In this document: piece by piece, positions 44,453 through 52,028 of the stretch
Layout of the letters: each line of letters opens with the position of its first letter
Numbering within the stretch: position 1 is the stretch's first letter
Assembly (NCBI RefSeq): GCF_017874355.1
Contig: NZ_JAGGLI010000006.1
Coordinates: 42,850 to 106,849 of the forward strand
DNA: 64,000 nt
Source: Acetoanaerobium pronyense
GTDB lineage: Bacteria > Bacillota > Clostridia > Peptostreptococcales > Filifactoraceae
Reading direction: 5' to 3'
Program-made: the position numbers and the translations under genes
Notes under the pieces: model-generated
Seen by the model: the letters and a program-made list of their open reading frames with translations, nothing else
Told to the model about the DNA's origin: nothing
The model's database searches: none

Positions 44453-44959
44453 ATACTCTAATAAAACTCAAGTATAGAAATAGTTTTAAAAATATTTTAT
44501 ACGAAAGAAAAGATAATAATTTACAAAATAAAATTTTTAAATATAATCCAAAATCCTATGAATAATAGGGTTATATTTAAAAAAACCAACTAGTTTTTAA
44601 ATGTATATTTAGGGAATAGTTTGATTCGGTAATTTTCTTATACTAAAATTCTCTTGGATTTCAGTATATTTTTTAATTAATATATTATTACTGATATTTT
44701 ATTTATCTTCCTTTTGCTTTCTATACTTAAGTAATATTACTAACTTAATATTTTCCGAATCAAAACACAAAATCTATTTAAAACTACGAAAAATATATTT
44801 TAATGACATTAAATCATTTTTGGATAAATAGTATTAAAAACATGAAAAACCCCTCTTAAATCTTAAAATAAACGTTTGTTTTTTCGAGTCATTTTAGATT
44901 TTTATAATATGTTGTCTTTTGTTATAATAAAAATAAAGAATACATTTAAGGAGAAGAAA
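44453..44959. other. Gene-free structured AT-rich interval
   Basis: 507 bases without a credible gene. Contains a double hairpin (AAATATAA 44539-44546 with TTATATTT 44571-44578; inner CCTAT/ATAGG), a small AAAAAC/GTTTTT hairpin near 44582, the long inverted repeat at 44620-44764, a weak LexA-like half-site pair (AAACGTTTGTTT, 44870-44881), and a TATAAT (44923-44928) before the recombinase ribosome binding site. Confidence 0.6.
44620..44764. repeat. Inverted repeat bracketing a 125-base AT block
   Basis: TTTGATTCGG (44620-44629) and CCGAATCAAA (44755-44764) are perfect 10-base inverted repeats. Between them lie a hairpin (TATACTAAAAT with ATTTCAGTATA) and a near-palindrome around AGTAATATTACT. 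It resembles a MITE-like remnant or a folded RNA; no target-site duplication is visible. Confidence 0.55.
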
Positions 44960-46066
44960 ATGGTTAAAATTCACAATAAATCCGACAAACCCGATAATAT
45001 TATTTTAAAAGAAAATAATATTATTGAAAAATGTAAAAAATTAGAAGATGATATGCCCCTTTTTTTTAGAGACTATTTTATATTCCTTAAAAATTCAGTA
45101 TCATTATCTTCAAGGTTAGCATATTTGGAGGATATTTTTTATTTTCTAAAATATCTAACTGAAGAAGAGGAAAAGTTCATGGGATTTAATACTATCAAAG
45201 ACATAGATCTAGAAACATTCGCTATGTTAAAAGCTAGAGATATAAATTACTATATTGGTGAATATTGCTCTAGGTATTACAAAGATATCAATGGCAAAGA
45301 ATACATTTTTCAAAATGACAATAGATCATTGGCTAGAAAAAAGTCTTCTCTTTCCTCTTTATTTAAATATTTATACAGAAATGAGCAATTAGAAAATAAT
45401 ATTACTGATGGTTTTAATCCTATAAAGTTGCCAAAATCACAACCCGATGCAGTTAAAAAATTAGATATTGATGAGGTATCAATACTTATTGAGGTTGTTG
45501 AAACGGGAAAAGGACTTAGTGATAAAGAAAAGATATATTGGAACAAAACTAAACTTAGGGACAAAGCGATTTTGTTATTTTTCATAACCTATGGTCTGAG
45601 ACTTTCTGAAATTCAGCAGCTAAATCTATCTTCATTTAACTACTCTCGAAATGAATTTAAGATATATAGAAAAAGAGGAAAAGAAGCTCTTATGCCCCTA
45701 AATAAAACAATTCAAAAGGCACTTAAGGAATATTTAGAGCAGGAGCGGCCTCAGATTAATCACTTAGATGAAGAAAATCAAGATGCTCTTTTTCTATCTC
45801 TTCAAAATAAAAGGATGACTATGAAGGCTATCAGAGAACTAGTGAAAAAATATACCTCAATAGTAATGGGTACTACTAAAAATAATGGCTATAGCCCTCA
45901 TAAGCTTAGAGCTACTGCTGCTAGTTCTTTAATTGAATACGGGTTTTCCATCTATGATGTAAAAAACATTTTGGATCATGATAATGTTACAACTACACAG
46001 CTTTATTCTGCCCATAGGAAGAATTTAAAGCGAGACATTATAAAAAACTTCGAATGGGAAGATTAA
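44960..46066 (+). CDS. Tyrosine recombinase, XerC/D-like
   Basis: 368 residues from ATG 44960 (AAGGAG six bases upstream). A core-binding SAM-like domain (about 20-150) is followed by the catalytic domain with the full set: Arg in TYGLRLSEIQQLNL, Lys of the beta-hairpin region (YRKRGKEALMPLN), H-x-x-R in SPHKLRATAAS, His in LDHDNVTT and nucleophile Tyr in TTQLYSAH. No phage or plasmid genes surround it; it lies just before the LysM/lexA pair, so it looks like a chromosomal recombinase rather than a phage integrase. Its site is unknown; the inverted repeats upstream are candidates. Confidence 0.9.
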   Translation: MVKIHNKSDKPDNIILKENNIIEKCKKLEDDMPLFFRDYFIFLKNSVSLSSRLAYLEDIFYFLKYLTEEEEKFMGFNTIKDIDLETFAMLKARDINYYIGEYCSRYYKDINGKEYIFQNDNRSLARKKSSLSSLFKYLYRNEQLENNITDGFNPIKLPKSQPDAVKKLDIDEVSILIEVVETGKGLSDKEKIYWNKTKLRDKAILLFFITYGLRLSEIQQLNLSSFNYSRNEFKIYRKRGKEALMPLNKTIQKALKEYLEQERPQINHLDEENQDALFLSLQNKRMTMKAIRELVKKYTSIVMGTTKNNGYSPHKLRATAASSLIEYGFSIYDVKNILDHDNVTTTQLYSAHRKNLKRDIIKNFEWED

Positions 46067-46092
46067 AAAAGCCAGCTTAAGCTGGCTTTATT
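46067..46092. terminator. Bidirectional terminator between recombinase and LysM gene
   Basis: AAAGCCAGCTT (46068-46078) and AAGCTGGCTTT (46079-46089) form a perfect 22-base palindrome next to A and T runs; the LysM stop codon sits at its edge. Confidence 0.8.
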
Positions 46093-46378
46093 TTGATGGG
46101 ATATATACTATTTGTCCTGGAACTATGTTTAAACTTTCCATATTATTATACTTTGATATATTATAGATGACTTCTCTGATATCTTCCTTATCTTTTTTGT
46201 GTTTTTTGGCTATATCCCAAAGAGTATCACCTTTTTCAACCACCACATAAATCTCCTCTTCGTGACTTGGATGGCTGCTACTATCTGTTGCCCATGACAA
46301 AATACTATAAGATGCTATTATTATTAATGCAGTTAGAATCAACAAAAGATTAATTTTTTTAAAAGACTTTCTATTCAT
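46088..46378 (-). CDS. LysM-domain membrane protein, YneA-like SOS division inhibitor
   Basis: 96 residues. One N-terminal membrane segment or uncleaved signal (about 10-30, INLLLILTALIIIASYSIL), an acidic linker, and one LysM domain (about 43-96: VVVEKGDTLWDIAKKHKKD to NIVPGQIVYIPSK) binding peptidoglycan. In B. subtilis, yneA lies divergent to lexA, has exactly this layout and blocks division after DNA damage; here the gene is also divergent to lexA across LexA boxes. Sequence identity to YneA was not tested, but context makes the role likely. AAAGGA precedes the ATG. Confidence 0.8.
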   Translation of the reverse strand: MNRKSFKKINLLLILTALIIIASYSILSWATDSSSHPSHEEEIYVVVEKGDTLWDIAKKHKKDKEDIREVIYNISKYNNMESLNIVPGQIVYIPSK

Positions 46379-46395
46379 AGATTATCATCCTTTCC

Positions 46396-46464
46396 GAACA
46401 TATGTTTATATTTATATTATCAGAACGTATGTTCTAAGTCAATATAAAATGTGAACAAATGTTT
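46396..46464. promoter_or_regulatory. Three LexA (SOS) boxes between the LysM gene and lexA
   Basis: GAACATATGTTT (46396-46407), GAACGTATGTTC (46423-46434, perfect palindrome) and GAACAAATGTTT (46453-46464) fit the Gram-positive LexA pattern GAAC-N4-GTTC. The third overlaps the lexA -35, the first lies at the LysM promoter side. Confidence 0.88.
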
Positions 46465-46490
46465 GTTTTTTAATGAAATTATGATATAAT
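46462..46490 (+). promoter_or_regulatory. lexA promoter
   Basis: Extended -10 TGATATAAT (46482-46490); -35 TTTGTT (46462-46467) at 17 bases, overlapping the third LexA box, which explains autorepression. Confidence 0.65.
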
Positions 46491-46537
46491 GTTAATAAAT
46501 ATAGCTTCATTAATTATTATAAGAAAGGAGCGATTTT

Positions 46538-47158
46538 ATGTATCAAGATTTAAATCAAAAGCAAGTTTCTATACTTTTATATATAAAAGAAGAGCTCCAG
46601 AAACGTGGTTATCCTCCATCTGTAAGAGAGATAGCTTCAGCTTTAAATATAAAGTCAACTTCTACAGTACATTCACACCTAAATAAAATAGAAGAAAAAG
46701 GCTATATAAAAAAAGACCCTACTAAACCTAGAGCGATAGAAGTGATTTCAAACTCGGATGATGACTTAATGTTTAACCCAAATACAATCAGCATACCTTA
46801 TATTGGAGAAGTAACAGCGGGCGAGCCTATTTTAGCCATTGAAAATATTCAAGACTTTATACCTCAGCCTACTAAATGGTATAAAGAAACCCCTCACTTC
46901 ATTTTGAAGGTTAAGGGCGACAGTATGATTGACGCTGGGATATTTGATGGAGACTTAATTGTAGTTGAGCAAACTTCATCTGCAAGTAATGGCGATATTG
47001 TAGTAGCTTTAATAAATGGTGAAGAAGCAACTGTAAAGAAATTCTTTAGAGAAAATAATAAAGTAAGATTGCAACCAGAAAACAAAGATTATGATCCAAT
47101 ATTTCCAAGTGATGTGAGTATTCTTGGAATTGTAAAAACCCTAATTAGGAAGTATTAA
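46538..47158 (+). CDS. lexA: LexA repressor
   Basis: SOS repressor that cleaves itself when RecA is activated. 206 residues. Winged-helix DNA-binding domain (about 1-70, with GYPPSVREIASALNIKSTSTVHSHL), hinge, and S24 peptidase domain. The autocleavage Ala-Gly is in GEVTAGEPI (about 93-94); the catalytic Ser is in KGDSMIDAG (about 129) and Lys in EEATVKKFF (about 166). AAGGAG precedes the ATG. Three LexA boxes upstream show autoregulation and control of the divergent LysM gene. A terminator follows directly. Confidence 0.97.
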   Translation: MYQDLNQKQVSILLYIKEELQKRGYPPSVREIASALNIKSTSTVHSHLNKIEEKGYIKKDPTKPRAIEVISNSDDDLMFNPNTISIPYIGEVTAGEPILAIENIQDFIPQPTKWYKETPHFILKVKGDSMIDAGIFDGDLIVVEQTSSASNGDIVVALINGEEATVKKFFRENNKVRLQPENKDYDPIFPSDVSILGIVKTLIRKY

Positions 47159-47160
47159 AA

Positions 47161-47187
47161 AAACCAGACATTTGTCTGGTTTTTTTA
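47161..47187. terminator. Terminator between lexA and the glutamine synthetase gene
   Basis: AACCAGACA (47161-47169) pairs with TGTCTGGTT (47172-47180), flanked by A and T runs, so it can serve both converging genes. Confidence 0.85.
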
Positions 47188-47188
47188 T

Positions 47189-49108
47189 TTAAAATAAGTT
47201 CTTTTTGTAGTTACTATATAAAATTTTAAGTTCTTTTATTTTTTCGTTCATGAGAATTTGGTATTCTGAGGCTTTAGCAAAATCCTCTTCATATATAGCT
47301 TCTCTTAATAAAGTAAATAAGGATTTTTTATCAACGCTGTCTTTCATTAAATCCCATTTCAGTAAATTAAGTCTATTCCAGTTAACTATATCTAAATCTG
47401 ATATCTCATCATCATGAATTTTAGTAAGATTTCTAATTAAAGTCATATTATCTTCTATTATTCTTCCTTTTAGCTCATTTGACCATATATCTATAGTTGC
47501 TGTTTTATAAGAATCAATAATTGGCTTTGTAAAAACATCAGCTTTAAGAAGAACTTCAAGCTTTTCGGGATAATCATCCAGTGCTCTTACGTTCTCATAA
47601 ACAGTAGATGGAGGAGTACCGAATAATGAGTTTCTCTGAGCTTGATTATAGTGCTCAAATACATCTTCTTCACTTCTGTATTGTCTATCCTTTTCTAAAT
47701 AATAGCCCTCTTCCCCTGCTTCTTTTGAAAATTCTTTTTCTATTTCATCTAAACTTAACTTAGGGCATATAGTTTCTACTCCATCTAAAATACTTTGGTA
47801 GCATGTTGCTAACACTAGATATGTGTTTGAATTTGGGTTTGGAGCTCTCAACTCAAATCTAGTTGCAAAAGGATTTTCCATATCCTTTATAAGTCCTATA
47901 AGAATAGATCTATTTCTAGAAGGGAAATCTGCTGTGTGGCCAATTGAAGAAACTATACAAATTGGAGCTTCAAATCCTGGTTTTAATCTGTTTAGTGCAT
48001 CATTTGTGGAAGTTACAAATGGATTAATAACTTCATAGTTTTTCAGAATCCCCATTAGAGATGCAAATCCTATAGAACTCATATATCTTTTATCAAAATC
48101 CTTATGGCTAAATACATTGACTTTTTTACCATTTTGAAGTTCTGCCATGATTCCTATATGTGTATGCTCTCCACTCCCAGCTACCCCTTCTATTGGTTTA
48201 GCTAAAAATGTAACTTCAAGTCCATGGTTATTAAATACATCCATAACGAGCTGCTTTATAAAATGTTCGTTGTCTGCGCACTGCATAGAATCTGAATATT
48301 TCCAGTCTATTTCAAGTTGTTCCATTATATGATTTTGTGTACCTGTAACACTTATAGTAGATCTTACTCCCCCAACCTCTTTATGACCCATCTCAGGCTC
48401 AAAACCATATTTGCTCATCATTAGTAAGGCTTTTTCCATTGCAGTTCTTACTGTGCCTTCTGTTCTTTTCCAGTACTGTTCTTTTAATGTCTGTGATGTG
48501 GATAGCTTTTCTTCATCTGCCTTATCCTCGGGAGTTTGTACCCAAAATTCTAGTTCGGTAGCCGATGTCATATGAATTTCTTTAATTTCATCTTCTGATT
48601 TTATTCCTAATTCCTCTTTAAGATGAGGGTTTTCATTTAGTATGTTTTTACATTCCTTTTTAAATCTCTTTATTGACTTCTTTAAGATAGAACGTGAACA
48701 AACCATTTTATTGTTATGAATTAAGAAAGATGGGATTACTAGTGTTCCAATTGGAAGGCCTGTATTTACATCTATGTTGCTGAAATTATAATCAACATAC
48801 CAGTTACAGTCTATATCAGGCAGAATTATTACTTTTGCATCATTTAGGGTTGCAATATTATGAAGCACAACACTTGAGCCATCTGTTTGGATTCCTAGTC
48901 TTAGGAAATCCTCAAGATCTTCAAGCATTAACTCTATCGGGATTCTTTCGTCAGTTGCATTTCCTCTAAGGTCAAGCCCTGCAAGTGAAACGAACTTTAT
49001 TTGAGGATGCTTATTCAATAGAGTTTTTATTTCTTCGTGAGAATGTTCATCTTTTTTAATTACATATAATAATTCCTCAAGTGGTAGAATTTTGTTTTTT
49101 ATAGGCAT
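47189..49108 (-). CDS. Glutamine synthetase family protein, long clostridial form
   Basis: 639 residues, about 190 longer than GlnA of the GSI type. The catalytic domain is clear: GLDLRGNATDERIP and IQTDGSSV (N-terminal part), MTSATELEFWV (metal ligands), EVTFLAKPIEGVAGSGEHTHIG (ATP/His site), RNRSILIGL and ATRFELRAPNPNSNTYL (ammonia/glutamate site). The last about 140 residues are helical (RIIEDNMTLIRNL, SDLDIVNWNRLNLLKW) and absent from short forms. ATG 49108 is used, GGAG eight bases upstream; the earlier GTG touches that site. Follows the YnbB-like gene, echoing the ynbB-glnRA order in Bacillus. Making glutamine is likely but not certain. Confidence 0.85.
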   Translation of the reverse strand: MPIKNKILPLEELLYVIKKDEHSHEEIKTLLNKHPQIKFVSLAGLDLRGNATDERIPIELMLEDLEDFLRLGIQTDGSSVVLHNIATLNDAKVIILPDIDCNWYVDYNFSNIDVNTGLPIGTLVIPSFLIHNNKMVCSRSILKKSIKRFKKECKNILNENPHLKEELGIKSEDEIKEIHMTSATELEFWVQTPEDKADEEKLSTSQTLKEQYWKRTEGTVRTAMEKALLMMSKYGFEPEMGHKEVGGVRSTISVTGTQNHIMEQLEIDWKYSDSMQCADNEHFIKQLVMDVFNNHGLEVTFLAKPIEGVAGSGEHTHIGIMAELQNGKKVNVFSHKDFDKRYMSSIGFASLMGILKNYEVINPFVTSTNDALNRLKPGFEAPICIVSSIGHTADFPSRNRSILIGLIKDMENPFATRFELRAPNPNSNTYLVLATCYQSILDGVETICPKLSLDEIEKEFSKEAGEEGYYLEKDRQYRSEEDVFEHYNQAQRNSLFGTPPSTVYENVRALDDYPEKLEVLLKADVFTKPIIDSYKTATIDIWSNELKGRIIEDNMTLIRNLTKIHDDEISDLDIVNWNRLNLLKWDLMKDSVDKKSLFTLLREAIYEEDFAKASEYQILMNEKIKELKILYSNYKKNLF

Positions 49109-49110
49109 AA

Positions 49111-50394
49111 TTAACACTCCTTATTTTTTATTTTTGAATAAGCCATCAATGCTCCTAGCTTCGAATGCTCATAGGTAATTCCGCCTTGAAAATAAACTGT
49201 ATATGGTTCTTTTATGGGGGCATCTGCACTGAGTTCTATTGAAGAACCTTGCACAAATGCGCCTGCAGCCATTATTACTTCATTTTCATAACCAGGCATT
49301 GCCCATGGCTCTGGTGAAACAAAGGAATCTACTGGTGCGGCCTGCTGGATTGCCTCGCAGAAAGAAATTATCTGACTTTCTGAGTTTAGTCCAACAGCCT
49401 GTATTATGTCGCTTCTTTCATCGCTATATTTTGGGAATACATCATATCCAGAATCGTCAAATAATTTTGAGCAGAATATAGCACCTTTTAAAGCGCTGTT
49501 TACTACAGATGGAGCCATAAATAATCCTTGAAGTGTTAGCCTTGAGGTTCCAAAAGTAAGTCCGCATTCTTTTCCTATTCCTGGGGATGTAAGTCTTTGA
49601 GAAACTATATCTATAAGGGCTTGTTTTCCTACGACATATCCACCTGTTATAGCAAGTCCTCCACCCGGGTTTTTTATTAATGATCCGGCCATTATATCCG
49701 CCCCTACATCAGTAGGTTCAAGTTCATCTATAAACTCTCCATAGCAGTTATCTATCATTATGATAGCATCTTTATTTAAAGTCCTTATAAAGCAGCATAT
49801 TTCCTTTATATCATTTATTGTAATACTTCTTCTTCTGCTATATCCTTTTGATCTTTGGATATAAATCATTTTCAAGGAAGGGGAATCTTGAATCTTTTTC
49901 TCGATTTCTCCTAGATTGAAATCTCCATTTTCTAGTAAGTCAACCTGTGTATACTTAACACCGTAATTAGAAAGGGATAGATCGTGTTTTGATATTCCTA
50001 TTACTTTATCAAGAGTGTCATAGGGTTTACCTGTTATCGCTATCATCTCGTCTCCCGGCATTAAAAGGCCTTGTAGACATATTGTAAGTGCATGAGTACC
50101 GTTTACTATATTTGGTCTTACAAGTGCATCTTCAGTGCCAAAAATCCTTGAATAAATCTCCTCGACCTTTTCTCTTCCTATATCGTTGTATCCATATCCG
50201 GTTTGAGAATTAAAATGTATATCGCTAAGTCTAGATTCCTGCATAGCTTTTAAAACCTTATACTGATTAATCTCTTTGATTTTATCTAATTTTTCAAAGA
50301 TAGGATTAAGTTGCTCTTCTATTTTTAAAGATAATTTTAAATCTTCATCTGATAAATTAAAATGCTTATATATCAGATTTTTATGATTTGTCAT
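49111..50394 (-). CDS. YnbB-like PLP enzyme (methionine gamma-lyase / aluminium-resistance family)
   Basis: 427 residues, Cys/Met metabolism PLP-enzyme fold. Family features: GYGYNDIGREKVEEIYSRIFG, VNGTHALTICLQGLLMPGDEMIAITG, MIDNCYGEFIDELEPTDVGADIMAGSLIKNPGGGLA (PLP Lys in SLIKNPGG) and VGKQALIDIVSQRLTSPGIGKECG. The family name aluminium resistance is historical and the reaction is uncertain. GAGGAGG lies 11 bases before the ATG. In Bacillus it precedes glnR-glnA; here it directly precedes the glutamine synthetase gene, which starts three bases after its stop. Probably an operon. Confidence 0.88.
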   Translation of the reverse strand: MTNHKNLIYKHFNLSDEDLKLSLKIEEQLNPIFEKLDKIKEINQYKVLKAMQESRLSDIHFNSQTGYGYNDIGREKVEEIYSRIFGTEDALVRPNIVNGTHALTICLQGLLMPGDEMIAITGKPYDTLDKVIGISKHDLSLSNYGVKYTQVDLLENGDFNLGEIEKKIQDSPSLKMIYIQRSKGYSRRRSITINDIKEICCFIRTLNKDAIIMIDNCYGEFIDELEPTDVGADIMAGSLIKNPGGGLAITGGYVVGKQALIDIVSQRLTSPGIGKECGLTFGTSRLTLQGLFMAPSVVNSALKGAIFCSKLFDDSGYDVFPKYSDERSDIIQAVGLNSESQIISFCEAIQQAAPVDSFVSPEPWAMPGYENEVIMAAGAFVQGSSIELSADAPIKEPYTVYFQGGITYEHSKLGALMAYSKIKNKEC

Positions 50395-50610
50395 TTAAAA
50401 TATAACCTCCTCTCAAAATGTTGGCTTATAGAGTTATTTATCGATGTAATATTAAGGTAAAAGTCGAACATTAACTCTATTTTTTTAATTTTTGTTATTA
50501 TAACTATTGATTTTATTACCAAACTGATAAAAATGCAATAATTTTATTTAAAAATTCAAAACATAATTTAAAATCCTACTTTGCGAAGAAAATAAAATAA
50601 GATATACTAG

Positions 50611-50640
50611 TAGTACGCATAATATGTATTATGCGTACTA
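50611..50640. repeat. Perfect 30-base palindrome, dif-like, before a Xer-type gene
   Basis: Arms 50611-50624 and 50627-50640 around TG. Read as two 11-base arms, AGTACGCATAA and TTATGCGTACT (50612-50622, 50629-50639), with a 6-base centre TATGTA, it has the dif geometry. From memory it agrees with the Firmicute dif consensus at about 20 of 28 positions. It could instead be an operator. The rest of the 300-base gap (50395-50610) is AT-rich without clear structure. Confidence 0.7.
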
Positions 50641-50694
50641 AAAATATTATAAAAGTGCAAAGTTTAAATAAATTTGAAGACAGAAAGGATTTTT

Positions 50695-51690
50695 ATGACT
50701 GATTACATTAAAATTAAATTTACGAGGCTTATAGATGAAAAATATAGTTCTTATAATAAAAATTTGTTATATATTTTTGTAAATGCTCTATCAAGCTCAG
50801 GGAAAAGTGATAATACTATTATTTCTTATCTTCTAGACCTAAAGACATTCTTTGATTATCTCAATATTGAAGAATCTCTAAAAGATATTAATATATCTAA
50901 TTTAAGGCCAATACATATAAATATGTATTATTCTTATTTAATCACACAGAGAAATAATAGTTCTTCCACACTAAAAAGAAAAAAATACGTATTGAAACTT
51001 TTTATGGATTTTTTAAAAGAGCAAAATGAAATAAGCTCAATCCCTATTCCATCGGAAAGTGTGATTAAAGTCAAACAAAACAAATTACCTAAAATGCCTA
51101 TATTTTTAGAGCTTAAGGAAATTAGAAATTTAAACAAAGCTTTGGAAGAACTTTGCAAAACAGAATATACAAAGATTAGAAATATTTATATAATAAATCT
51201 AATGCTAAACACTGGCATGAGAATAAGCGAGGTATTAAATATAACCCTCGAAGATTTGAGAAGATCTAAAGCGAATGGATATATAGTAATTAGGGGAAAA
51301 GGAAATAAAGAAAGGTATTTTCCTATAGATATTTCGGATTTTTCAGATGATCATAAAATAAAATCTTATATTAGTAAGTATATAGAATATAGAGATGATA
51401 TAGATACTACAGAAAACAGTCTGTTTGTATCCTTAAAAGGAGAAAAAATATCTCAAAGATACATTCAAAAGATATTAAAAGAAGGGGCAGAATTTTCCCA
51501 GCTAAATAAAAAAATATCTCCCCACAAACTAAGACATACTTTTGCAACTCATATTCTTAGAAATGGAGCTAATATCAGACATGTTCAAGAACTTTTAGGT
51601 CATAGCTCTATTTCAACCACTCAGATTTATACTCATGCAAATATTGCTGATTTAAAGGAGTCTTTAACAAAAAATAAAATAAAGTATTAG
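50695..51690 (+). CDS. Tyrosine recombinase, XerC/XerD/XerS-like
   Basis: 331 residues from ATG 50695 (GAAAGGA five bases upstream; an in-frame TTG at 50674 has none). N-terminal SAM-like domain (about 5-115) and catalytic domain with all residues: Arg in NTGMRISEVLNI, Lys in RGKGNKERYFPI, HKLRHTFATHIL, His in LLGHSSIST and Tyr in TTQIYTHAN. It is closer to classical XerC/XerD than the first recombinase in the window. A dif-like palindrome lies 55 bases upstream. Its 3-prime end converges with hfq through a shared terminator. Role in chromosome dimer resolution is plausible, not shown. Confidence 0.92.
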   Translation: MTDYIKIKFTRLIDEKYSSYNKNLLYIFVNALSSSGKSDNTIISYLLDLKTFFDYLNIEESLKDINISNLRPIHINMYYSYLITQRNNSSSTLKRKKYVLKLFMDFLKEQNEISSIPIPSESVIKVKQNKLPKMPIFLELKEIRNLNKALEELCKTEYTKIRNIYIINLMLNTGMRISEVLNITLEDLRRSKANGYIVIRGKGNKERYFPIDISDFSDDHKIKSYISKYIEYRDDIDTTENSLFVSLKGEKISQRYIQKILKEGAEFSQLNKKISPHKLRHTFATHILRNGANIRHVQELLGHSSISTTQIYTHANIADLKESLTKNKIKY

Positions 51691-51713
51691 ATGTTTATCT
51701 AATACTTTATTTT
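51676..51713. terminator. Bidirectional terminator between the recombinase and hfq
   Basis: A 17-bp perfect stem, arms 51676-51692 and 51697-51713, loop GTTT; contains the recombinase stop codon and ends just before the hfq stop. Confidence 0.85.
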
Positions 51714-51718
51714 CAGAA

Positions 51719-51955
51719 CTAGTTTTCTTCTTCAAAAGCTTTAACAGGAATGACTTTTGATGGAATTATTGTTGAAATAGCATGCTTATAAATTATATTT
51801 TGCTTTCCCTCTGTTTCCACTAATATTACGTAATTATCGAATCCCTTTATAAAACCTTTAATTTGTACTCCGTTGACTAAAAAAAGCGTAATTAATACTT
51901 TTTCTTTTCTTGCTTGATTTAACATGACATCCTGTAAATTTATTGAGTTTTTCAA
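51719..51955 (-). CDS. hfq: RNA chaperone Hfq
   Basis: Hexameric Sm-like protein that binds small RNAs and mRNAs. 78 residues. Sm1 region INLQDVMLNQARKEKVLITLFLVNGVQIKGFIKGFDNYVILV and Sm2 with the diagnostic YKHAISTI (K-H proximal-face motif) are intact; the tail is short, as in Firmicutes. The start is TTG 51955, with GGAGG seven bases upstream. After miaA in the usp-miaB-mutS-mutL-miaA-hfq run; the 73-base gap holds an AT-rich palindrome, so it may also have its own promoter. Its presence makes Hfq-dependent small RNAs plausible in this organism. Confidence 0.95.
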   Translation of the reverse strand: MKNSINLQDVMLNQARKEKVLITLFLVNGVQIKGFIKGFDNYVILVETEGKQNIIYKHAISTIIPSKVIPVKAFEEEN

Positions 51956-52028
51956 TTTTAACCCTCCCTAGAATGTTTTATAATCAATAAAAATTATATA
52001 TTATAATTGATATAATTTTTATAATGAT

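Noticed and set aside
44960..51690. Integrated prophage or mobile element bounded by two tyrosine recombinases
   Set aside because: Genes between them (lexA, LysM, glutamine synthetase, YnbB-like) are chromosomal core genes, there are no phage or transfer genes, and no att-like direct repeats were seen.
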